A stretch of 64,000 nt of DNA from Otis tarda. Its lineage: Eukaryota; Chordata; Aves; Otidiformes; Otididae. The notes below the pieces were generated by a model. It saw only the letters and a program-made list of their open reading frames with translations. It was not told the DNA's origin and searched no databases. Positions 1 to 9,592 of the stretch are shown in pieces. The stretch's first letter is position 1; each line of letters starts with the position of its first letter. Both the position numbers and the translations under genes were made by a program. The stretch is from contig CM048553.1 of assembly GCA_026413225.1 (NCBI GenBank), positions 131,128,190 to 131,192,189 of the forward strand, read 5' to 3'.

Positions 1-1764
1 GAACTGTACCTCATGTTAGCCCAAAACCTGTAGTGCTTGAGGTAAAAGGAGTGATAAAACGACTATGAAAACTTTCCTATCAGTATACTCGTTATGTGGG
101 AAGGATGCTTTTGTGATGATACAGGGAATCAAAGTAGTTATTCAGAGATTCATTTTTGGTCTAACAATCAATTAATGACCCCAGGTCACAGAACTCTATT
201 TTTTAATACCTCCTTATCTCTAAGCAGCTTAGGATAGCGATGGCCTCTTGGTCCTTTTCTTTCCTTCTTTTTTTTTTTTTTAAAAGATGTCAAGTGTCAA
301 GGAAATTTATATTTGAGATTTGAAAAAGCTCTGCATCTTCTACAAGAACAGGAATACTTTGATTAATTTTGATATGTTTTCATTGACAACAGTATAAAAA
401 TTATTGCTTACAGTAATGTGTCTAAAATGCTGTCAGCCAGCTTGGTAACTGGGCTATTCAATTTACCACCAACGTATCACTCAGAGCTGCTGTTTGCTTC
501 AGAGTCCAGCAGGAGGTGTCAGCAGAAAAACACTTTGTGTTTAACGTAAGATGTGAATTTTGTTTTGGCATTGGAGATTTATGCACTTGCAAAATGTTAT
601 CAACAACATCTGGTGGTATTTCCATCCTGTCCCACTTATGTTTGTCAAATTCTGAAGATTTACAGGTGTTTAATGAAATGACAAATAAATAAATATTTTA
701 GTTTGGCTAACAAGAAATTAAGTATGATTCCAAATTCATTCTATTTAATTGTCTAGTATGAGTGAAATCCAATAAATAAATGAGTAAATATTTTTATTAT
801 GTCAATTATTAAAGCATTTCATCTTCAATTTTCAGGTGATGTAGATGTTTGCAAAATCTTATCTATAGATTCCTTGTGTTCCAACTTAGTATCTTAATTC
901 ACAGTTATCCATCCATCTGTGATTTTAATTGTTAGTTTTGTTTTGGTTTATTCTGGTTTGTGACCTTTTTTTTTTTTTGTTCTTGCTACCTATACTTTTT
1001 TTTTTCTCCTGTTCCCCCCCCCCTCTAAAGTGGAGGTCTGAGACCATCCTCTAGATGCTTTGTAAGAGCTTCTCCTTCTCTGAATGGACAAAGTTCATTT
1101 CTTCCAAGGGCTTCAGTTGAAGAGTTTCCTCTTAACATAAACATCATGTTCAGATTCATAAAGCTGCAAATAACACCCTAAGTACTGATACTCTCATTAC
1201 AAGTAATTCCTGAAAGAAGGTACAAATCTCACTTTTACTATAAATCACTTGTATGTTTTATGGAATTATCTGTGTCATCGACTGTCTTCATAGTACCACA
1301 AATTGATATTTTTAAGGTTCAAATTAGAACATATATGACCAATTGAGAATTTTTACTGGATTTTGCAGTTCTTGTTCTTCCAGACTTACATTTGACACAA
1401 CAGTAGGTAGCCTTATTTTAATATGACATATAAGGTATCAATGGCAGTGGCAGAATCAACTAATTATTTGTGTATTGTCATTTTACCTGATTTCAGATTT
1501 GCTGACTAGAATTTTAAAAGCTTTGTTTTAAGAAGTGGACAAGAGTAGTAGAATATCAGTTTTGATGTGATGGCAAGCCCTGAATGATACTATAAAATTT
1601 TTCAACTAAAATTTTAAGTACCTGTCTCCTCTTTTCTAGCTTTGTGTGTTGCCATCTCACAGGGATCCACATTACTCTTTCTTTGCTGCTGGACTTCTAC
1701 TGGGTTAAAATCCTTCTATTATACTGACCAGTTCTGTAAGTTTATCTAAAAATTTTTATCCAGT
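1..1764. other. AT-rich non-coding DNA, no gene recognised
   Basis: I see no long open frame and no recognisable repeat family here. There are T-homopolymers near 267-281 and 968-980 and a short C-run near 1013-1022. The DNA is typical AT-rich avian intergenic or intronic sequence. An intron of a very long gene cannot be excluded from sequence alone. Confidence 0.6.
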
Positions 1765-1937
1765 TGTCGTGGTTTTGTTAGTGAGGGGGGGCCTAAGGTG
1801 GTAGCTTCTGCAGGAAACTGCTAGAAGTCGCTCCCCTTTGTTTAGTGGACTTGGCCGGGCCTAGGGCGGACCTGCTGCTGGCCAAGGCCGAGCCAATTGG
1901 TAGCAGAATGTTCCGTGATAACGCCTCTGCGATAACG

Positions 1938-1944
1938 TATTTAA
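1938..1944 (+). promoter_or_regulatory. TATA-like box of left-arm LTR
   Basis: TATTTAA sits just upstream of a purine-rich stretch, about 175 bases into the LTR. The same box recurs at the matching place in the other copies (14703-14709; reverse complement at 3591-3597 and 30735-30741). Conservation across copies supports a core promoter role, but activity is inferred. Confidence 0.5.
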
Positions 1945-2713
1945 GAAGGGGAAAACAGAAAAAAAAAGAGAGAAGAGAAGATGTGAAGAAGCTGAGCGGG
2001 GGCGGAGGCGCAGAGGGAGAGGCGCAGGCCTCATGGGCCTTGCAGGCCTCACCCTCTGGCCTCTTGCCAGGCGGCCGACTGGGCCCGACTCGGCCCGGCC
2101 CGGCTGCAAGAAGTGGAGAGGAGATGAGAACTGAATAAGATGTAAAAAGATCCTGAGAGACATCTACCACCCTGTTGTGAGGAACGGCTGCAGACGCCAA
2201 GGTCAGTTCAGAAGGAGGGGGAGGAGTAATGCGGCTCCTGGCCAAGATTCCCCTGCAGCCTGTGGTGACGACCATGGTGGAGCAGGTTGTCCCCCTGCAG
2301 CCCATGGAGGTCCACGGAGGAGCAGAGATCCACTTGGAGCCCGTGAAGGACCCCGTACCGGGGGAGGTGGATGCCTGAAGGCGGCTGTGGCCCGTGGAGG
2401 GCCCGCTGGGACAGCCGTTCTGGAGAGACTGTACTCCGTGGAAGTGATGACCCACGCCGGAGCAGTTCCACGAAGGACTGTGGCCCGTGGGAGGGACCCC
2501 ACGATGGAGCAGGGGAGGAATGTGAGGAGTTCTTCCCCCGACCATGAAGCAGCGGCATGAAACAACGTATGATGAACTGACTGCAACACCCATTCCCTCT
2601 TCCCCCCTGTGCCGCTCGGGGGGAAGGTAGTAGAGATAATGTTAAGCTTGGGAAGAGGGAGGGGTGGATGGAGGTTATCTTGTTCCCTGTCTCATTATCC
2701 TGCTGTTTGTAGT

Positions 2714-2719
2714 AATAAA
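2714..2719 (+). terminator. LTR polyadenylation signal AATAAA
   Basis: An exact AATAAA is followed by TGAATAG and a T-rich tract. It is conserved at 15483-15488 and, inverted, at 29941-29946. It lies in the loop of the palindrome, so the left arm keeps it and the truncated right arm lacks it. Confidence 0.6.
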
Positions 2720-2902
2720 TGAATAGTTTTCCCCAAGTCGAGTCTGTTTTGCCCGTGACGGTAACTTTAAGGATTTCTCCCTGTCCTTATCTCAAACCTC
2801 GAGCCGTTTTTCCTTATATTTTCTCTCCCTGTTCTCTCGGGGGGTGGGGGGAGTGAGAGAGAGACTGCGTAGTCTGGTCCTGATCAGGGCTGAACTACGA
2901 CA

Positions 2903-2907
2903 GTTAT
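2903..2907. other. Five-base junction filler between inverted LTRs
   Basis: GTTAT separates the last base of the left LTR (ACA at 2900-2902) from the first base that pairs with the left arm (2908). It matches neither the LTR continuation nor a primer-binding site. It may be non-templated filler or a trace of template switching. Confidence 0.55.
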
Positions 2908-3770
2908 TTCCCCCCCGAGCGGCACAGGGGGGGAAGAGGGAATGGGTGTTGCAGTCAGTTCATCATACGTTGTTTCATGCCGCTGCTTCATGGTCGGGGG
3001 AAGAACTCCTCACATTCCTCCCCTGCTCCATCGTGGGGTCCCTCCCACGGGCCACAGTCCTTCGTGGAACTGCTCCGGCGTGGGTCATCACTTCCACGGA
3101 GTACAGTCTCTCCAGAACGGCTGTCCCAGCAGGCCCTCCACGGGCCACAGCCGCCTTCAGGCATCCACCTCCCCCGGTACGGGGTCCTTCACGGGCTCCA
3201 AGTGGATCTCTGCTCCTCCGTGGACCTCCATGGGCTGCAGGGGGACAACCTGCTCCACCATGGTCGTCACCACAGGCTGCAGGGGAATCTTGGCCAGGAG
3301 CCGCATTACTCCTCCCCCTCCTTCTGAACTGACCTTGGCGTCTGCAGCCGTTCCTCACAACAGGGTGGTAGATGTCTCTCAGGATCTTTTTACATCTTAT
3401 TCAGTTCTCATCTCCTCTCCACTTCTTGCAGCCGGGCCGGGCCGAGTCGGGCCCAGTCGGCCGCCTGGCAAGAGGCCAGAGGGTGAGGCCTGCAAGGCCC
3501 ATGAGGCCTGCGCCTCCCCCTCTGCGCCTCCGCCCCCGCTCAGCTTCTTCACATCTTCTCTTCTCTCTTTTTTTTTCTGTTTTCCCCTTCTTAAATACGT
3601 TATCGCAGAGGCGTTATCACGGAACATTCTGCTACCAATTGGCTCGGCCTTGGCCAGCAGCAGGTCCGCCCTAGGCCCGGCCGAGTCCACTAAACAAAGG
3701 GGAGCGACTTCTAGCAGTTTCCTGCAGAAGCTACCACCTTAGGCCCCCCCTCACTAACAAAACCACGACA
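2908..3770 (-). mobile_element. Right arm: truncated inverted ERVL-like LTR, - strand
   Basis: This is the reverse complement of the left arm from its first base to about position 2625. It includes the TATA-like box and the GC-rich core but lacks the last ~280 bases (polyadenylation signal and U5-like tail). It ends at AACCACGACA, the inverted LTR 5' terminus. It differs from the left arm by only a few substitutions (for example at the bases equivalent to 1854) plus small length changes in G/C runs near 2910-2933. Confidence 0.85.
3591..3597 (-). promoter_or_regulatory. TATA-like box of right-arm LTR
   Basis: TTAAATA on + is TATTTAA on -, the mirror of 1938-1944. Transcription from it would run leftward through the right arm, the loop and the antisense of the left arm. 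Confidence 0.45.
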
Positions 3771-6700
3771 CCAGTATATGGTAAAAAGTCACTAAATATT
3801 TCTACTACATAGTTTTCAAAAGTATAAAGCATGACATTTTACCCATTTTCATCTGAACTTAGACCAGTAGTCACTTCTGAAACATCACTGTCAGCATTTC
3901 CAGACACTGCATGTCAACTCTGCCTGAAGCAAAGATTGCTTAGAAGACTGGTCAGAACAGGACAATGTTCTGATGTTTTCTGCATTTAATAGGTTAGGTA
4001 GCTGCACAGAGTCAGTAGACTCCTACCTGGTTAAAATGTCTATATTCCCTTTCTTCTACCCCTTAAAGTGATTTTCTCAAGGATTACACAAAATGTTATA
4101 AGATCTAGTACTGTAGATTTGCCATATCTACTACATGACATTTCTCCATGAATTATTTCAGCTTCAAATTTGATTCTTTCAAAATATTGCTTATTAACAT
4201 TGTTGACTTTGATTGAGTAGCTGCAGTCTCTAGCTCAAGGATTCTTTTTACTGACACATTTTTAATTTTGTGAATCAAATTTGTGAATTCTGATATGGCT
4301 GAAGTGCTAGAAGAAGTACTCAAGATAGATAGGCCAAAGACCTTTGAAAATGAGAACTAGATTATGAATTGAAGCTGATATTTAATGGGCCACTTGTATA
4401 ATAAGTAAAGGACAGATGTCTCTTGTCCTGCTTCTTTTAGCTTTGAAGAAACAGAATCAGCCAAACGATTTTCCAGCCAATTAACACTGCCTTATAATTG
4501 ACTGTATCTCTCTATTGCGTACTTCGTGTAGGATGGATAGTTACATACATTTGATCTGATGTGCCACAGTTGTTCCAGTGGCCTTGATGATAATGTCGAC
4601 TTGCACAATGACATTTGTTGATGGTTGATACAACGCTTCAAATGTAAAGCTATATTTGACTACAGTTCTAAATTTTAAGTAATAGCATTTACATTCATAG
4701 ACTGAGAGGAACAGCACATTAATATTTTTTTTATTAACTTCTTTATGATCATTCTTTTTTTCTCTGTTCCCTTGAGTAATGCCTGCTCAGACCTATGTCT
4801 ATTGAGTCTCTTCACCCTGCAGGCAACTGTCACAGGGAAGACAGAAATTTAACAGTTACATGCTAAATGACTGGATATATTCTTTTCAGGAAAAAAAAAA
4901 ATAAAGAATCTCTTCCAGAAGGCAAATTGTGGTGTGAATAATAACAAGATGACATGTTATTCCCCTTCCTCATGATTTTTGGAATTCAGGGAAAAATTTT
5001 AGAAGGGTATAGCCTAGTGGTTTAAATCTTTTAATCTGAAAATTCTTTTATATAATGAATTACTAAATACAAATTTCATGTTAATGTGCACATTGTAGCT
5101 TCTGTATATAGGTTGACTATTTAGAGCCCTAAATATTTCATGATTAAAAAAAAAACCCTGAATGTATAACTGCTATAAAAAATACTGAAGTACTTAAAGG
5201 AGCTGTACTATAAAAGACAAATCTATCTAAAAGCTATTCAAAGGACTAAAAAGTATTCGTTGGTAAAATATGCTAAAAGTTCAGACTTATTGACACAGTC
5301 GATCTTCTAAATTCCTCACTTCATTGCTTAATAAAATGTAGGATGCAAGCTATCTAACATATCTGACATGACTGATTATCTATAGAAAATACTTCTTGGA
5401 ACATTACTACAACGAAGCTTTCAGATACTTTGCTAATTTCTAAATAAGGCATAGCTCTATACATATATTTATTTTTAAAAAATGCAATTCTTAGTCTCCT
5501 GCTGCTGAGAAGCTATGAATGTCAAGTACTACAATTACAACTTATTTTGAATCTTCACAGCGTAACAGAAAACAGTGGGAGACTTGCAGCAGGTAAATAT
5601 TTTGATGTTTTAAAAAAAACGTCGTGGTACTTCATTCTACTCTTATAGCTGACAAATCCTCGGCTAGACTAGTTATGTAGGTAACAGAGTGCTCCTTTAC
5701 TTTTTTGTATGCCATTTAGGGTCTTAATTAGAGAATAATAAAACATTAAAATAACCAAAGACTTTTAAGCATCCTTAGCAAAGGTTTTGATATTTTTGGA
5801 CATCTGAACCACATAAACTCTACTAAGATATAGAACAGAAAAACAGAGCTTTATCAAATTCTTTGCCTTTCAAAGACTGAAAATTATACTGTGAATGAAT
5901 TGTCTTGTATGAAATGCATATGTATTTCAAAATACATGATAAGGTCTCTTTAGTCTCATCCTCATCATTTATAAATACCAAAGAAAATGTTCTATAGCAT
6001 TACTATGGGACAGCCTGTCTCTTTCTGTCTACTTTGAACTTTGAGCCGTATTTAAATAACAAATTTGAACTTGCTTGACATGTAATTCTGGCTTGAACAG
6101 GATATAATATTTTAAACACATTTTCCAAAAGTCTTTGTTACATACAATCACAGCTCAAATATCATGCTTGAAAAGAGTTTTGCAAACTTTGACATTGTCA
6201 TCTGACCAGCCAAACCATGTTTGAAATTGTTATCACTACTGCATTTGTAAGTGAGCTCAAAGCTCAGTGTAGACAACCTGACAGGCAGCTTCTTCGAAGT
6301 ATTGTGTCTTAGTAACCTTAAACATGGCTTTTCCTTTTGAACACTTTAGTAGTCGAGATAAAGTGGAAGCGTTTTGGCATCTCCACAGTCTTTGATCCAG
6401 TCTTTGGGAAAAGTAGTGCTGAAATGCCCCTAGTTCTGAATTATATAAACCATGCTACGATGACAGCTATCTGTCCTTTCCCCCAACCCCCCTTCCACAG
6501 TCACTAAAAGGCCTTCATTTAAACTGCAAATTTCATAAGGAAAAGAAAAAAAAATAGTCTAAGTGTTTTTAAAAGTCCTAAAATGTCATAAAGGCTACCA
6601 CAGAAATAAAATAATAAATAATATTGTCTTAGACTTCCTACCATTGCTGCAGCTCACTCATACTCCTTGTAAACATGCTACATCTGTTTCAGCAAATTCT

Positions 6701-8294
6701 ATGAAATTGTCCTGAAAATGCTTCATTATTTCCATTAAGAATTCAGAGTCTCCATTAACATTATGAAAATAATATTAACTTAAAAATCTTTCTCTCTATC
6801 TTGGTTCTTGGAAAGTATGAAGGACTACTGTGTTTTCACTTTATGGATATCGCTTGCCTCTTAGTTTGCCTGTTGTCTACCTGATTTCAGGAAGTTAAGG
6901 ATGTTCAAAGGAGAAGAGGAAGACCTGGGAGTAGTAAAGTGTTACTGAAAGGAATAAGTAGGAAAATTGTGAGGAAGCTACTAAGGCTATGACTTCAGCT
7001 AGTATAGCCATGTCTGTTATTCTCAAACAAAGTACCAGGATAAAAAGATGGTTGTCAGAACTTGGGCCTAGAAGAAGTTTGGCATTTTTAGTGGATGACA
7101 CCAAGTCCATGAGAGATTACAAGGGCTTGAAGGATACATACTGCTAAGTTATAAGTAAAATAGCTTTTTTCTTCAGTCAGTGATAGGCTAAGATATCAGG
7201 ATTAGGATGTCAAGATCATCTGAAAGCTTACAGAGAAAACAGCCTTAAAATTAGCAATTGAAATTTGTTCTCTTGATTGAAAAACAGGTGACTATAACCT
7301 AAAGATCTGTTGTGAGTGAGGGAAGCCTGAGTTTCTTCCCAGAATAAGATTTAGCAGGTCACATCTTTCACCTCAGTGAGACCTTGAAAAGAGATTAAAA
7401 GGAATCCAAGATGCAAATCACTTGGTAACTCTGACAAAAGTTTTTAATGCAGCCTTGCCATAGAAATTGACAGGGTCTATTGAGAGGATGAATTCACACC
7501 ATATTTCAGAAATCCAGCATATCAGAAACTAAGACAGAAAAAGTTAGGTTCTTCCTTCACATTTTCTCTGCTACAGCATGATTCTTGAAAGTTATTGCAT
7601 TTTCATATTCAGTTTATCTCAAAACTTCTTTCTCCAGTCACCTCAATATGCATTTTTTGTCACATAAATTATTTTCTGACAGTGGCAAATAGGGAAAAAA
7701 GACAATATCCCACCTACTTCTTGTTAGTCAGTGCAGGGTATGGTGAGTACAGTGGCAAACAGAGCTCCAACCAGTGAACTTCTCCCTCTGCTTTACCATA
7801 TGAGGAAAAGCAGGAAGAGAAATCTAGAAATCTATCACCAATAACACCACTAACATCACTGCTGGAGCATTCACTGCTGCTGCCACGAGTGCCATGAAGC
7901 TATTACCCCCTGACTCCTATACCATGACCATTTCCTAAACTGTTGCTCTGTGTTGTCCTCACCACAGGATTTGGGATGTCTGAGGTCAACAGGTGCACTT
8001 CACACTACTTGGCACAATATTACTCCTATCTCACCCAAAAAGACAGCCCCCATTGCCCACAGATTCTCCACCACACACTGCTGTGAGAAGGACTTTGAGG
8101 TTTGGGAATAAAAGGCAATATCCTCTATATTTCTACCACAGTCCTGTTTATTGTTACCTCTAATGTTGACTTCTCCAGCTCCACATGTGCTCCTTCCTTA
8201 CTCTCCTGGGTTCTTCCTTCCCTCTCCCTTTGCTATTGTACATGTTCTTTCTTCCTGAGTTCATCCTTTTTGCTTCCACCCACATCTGGATTCT
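3771..8294. other. AT-rich non-coding DNA, no gene recognised
   Basis: I recognise no repeat family and no convincing exon. Open frames here are under 80 residues and low-complexity. Poly-A/T tracts are scattered (for example near 4889-4901 and 5146-5156). 7830-8080 is somewhat more GC-rich but shows no motif I can name. Confidence 0.6.
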
Positions 8295-9592
8295 GGCAGT
8301 CACATGTCAGTACCTGGGAAAATTATGGAGCAGGTCCATAATGACAGATACTATTTGAAGGCACAGGAAAGATAAGAAGACTTACGGGAAAAACCAACGC
8401 CTATTTACCAAAAGTAAACAATACTTAACCAAACAGATTGTCTTCTATGATTAAATGACTGGCTTAGTAAATTAAGGGAGAGTTATGTAGATATAATTTA
8501 CCTTGATTTTATTAAGTGTTTGACACTGCTTCCTACAACATGCTTGTGGACAAGCTGATAAGATGGAGTGGAGAGATGGGCCACAAAATGGATGGAAACC
8601 TGGTTAAACTGCTGAGCTCAAAGAGCTAATGGCTCAAGGTCGAACTGGCAGCCTATTAGGAGTGGAGTTCCTTGTAGGGTGATACTAGATTCAATATCTT
8701 TACAGATTATAGATTTAACAGGATTGAATGCACTTTCACCAAGTTTGCAGAGGACACCAGACTATGCTGAAAGGAAGAGCCACAGTACAGAAAGGCTGGA
8801 AGACTGGGCCAACGGGAATTGCATGAGGTTTAACAAAGATAAATGTGAAGTCTTGGACCTGGAACAGAACAATCCCAAGCAGCAAAACTGGCTGGGGTCT
8901 GACTGCAGTGTAGCCCTGCTGATAAGGATCTGAGGGTCCCAGGAAACAGCAAGCGGAATGTGAGTCAGCAGATGCCCTTGCAGCAACAAAGACAAACCAT
9001 ATCATAGGCTTCATCAGAGCAAGAGTTTGGCCAGGAGATCAAGGGATGTGATTATTCCGCTGTACTCAGCACCTGTTAGGTTCCTTAGAATACTATGCCT
9101 ATGGGATAATACATTTTGTTTTCCTATGCTTCAGAAGAGAAACTGGTAACATTGACAGAGTCCAGTGGAGAGCCACCAAGATGGTTATGTTGTTGGGTAA
9201 CTTGACATACGAGGAAAGACTGAAGTATATGGATTTGTTCAGGCTACAGAAAAGAAGGCTTTGGGAAAATCACAGTTTGACAATAGCTCAAAGTTTAAAT
9301 ATAGAGAAGACAGGGCTTTCTCTTCACAAGTATGCACAGGACAACAGGCAATGAGCACAGATCACTTCAGAGGAAATTCCAGCTGACACAGGAAAAAAAA
9401 ATCTCAACTATGACAACAATTCAACATTGGAATATGTTACCCAGGGAAGTGGTGGACTGTTTCTCACTGGAAACATTCAGGACTTGGCTTCACAGGGGCC
9501 TTGATAATCTAATCTAAGGCCCTGCCTTCAACAGAAATTTGGAAAAAATGTTCTCCAGAGGTCCCTTCTAACCTAGTCTTTTCTGTGATTTT
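8295..9592 (+). mobile_element. Old, broken CR1 LINE (reverse-transcriptase part to 3' tail)
   Basis: Degraded CR1 pol sequence that lines up in order with the young copy at 44411-46252. About 8308-8340 matches the VPGKVMEQ region. 8500-8535 matches the motif A region (YLDFIKCFDTA-like). 8720-8760 matches the SKFADD region with the frame lost. 8800-8870 matches the RLERWAN..MKFNKDKC region. 9140-9250 matches the RVQRRATKM and YEERL region. 9425-9520 matches the HWNMLPREVVD...RLDNLI end. The 3' end has the decayed octamer TTTCTGTG at 9580-9587. Many indels and stops make it non-functional. The start is approximate because the 5' edge fades into unique sequence. Confidence 0.8.

Larger units (their letters stand above)
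1765..2902 (+). mobile_element. Left arm: complete ERVL-like LTR, + strand
   Basis: This LTR runs from TGTCGTGG to CTACGACA, giving the canonical TG...CA retroviral termini. It is about 1138 bp and nearly the same length as the solo LTR at 14530-15671. The promoter-like part has a TATTTAA box at 1938-1944. A GC-rich core with repeated CCCGTGG/GGAGCAG words spans about 2220-2530. An AATAAA signal lies at 2714-2719, followed by a U5-like tail. A block at 2781-2808 (CTGTCCTTATCTCA onward) resembles one in the shorter ERVL-type LTR at 48611-48638, which supports an ERVL affiliation, as does the 5-bp duplication. Long open frames on both strands in this core are by-products of GC richness and are not called as genes. 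Confidence 0.85.
1765..3770. mobile_element. Palindromic ERVL-like LTR element (tail-to-tail inverted LTRs) within one target duplication
   Basis: A full LTR on + (1765-2902) is followed by a 5-base junction (2903-2907) and a partial inverted copy (2908-3770). The arms pair 1765-2625 with 2908-3770 and enclose a 282-base loop (2626-2907). The 801-base segments 1793-2593 and 2942-3742 align without indels and show about three differences when their translations are compared. The whole unit is bracketed by the 5-bp direct repeat CCAGT (1760-1764 and 3771-3775). Both outer termini are therefore the same LTR 5' end (TGTCGTGG). One duplication around both arms implies the palindrome integrated as one molecule. 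An inverted rearrangement inside an existing solo LTR is the alternative. No gag, pol or env sequence is present. Confidence 0.85.

Noticed and set aside
1793-2593. 266-codon open frame on - in the LTR, repeated at 2942-3742 on +
   Set aside because: It lies in a GC-rich non-coding LTR core where several frames on both strands are open. The solo LTR copy at 14530 breaks it into different frames, and it has no domain or signal I recognise.
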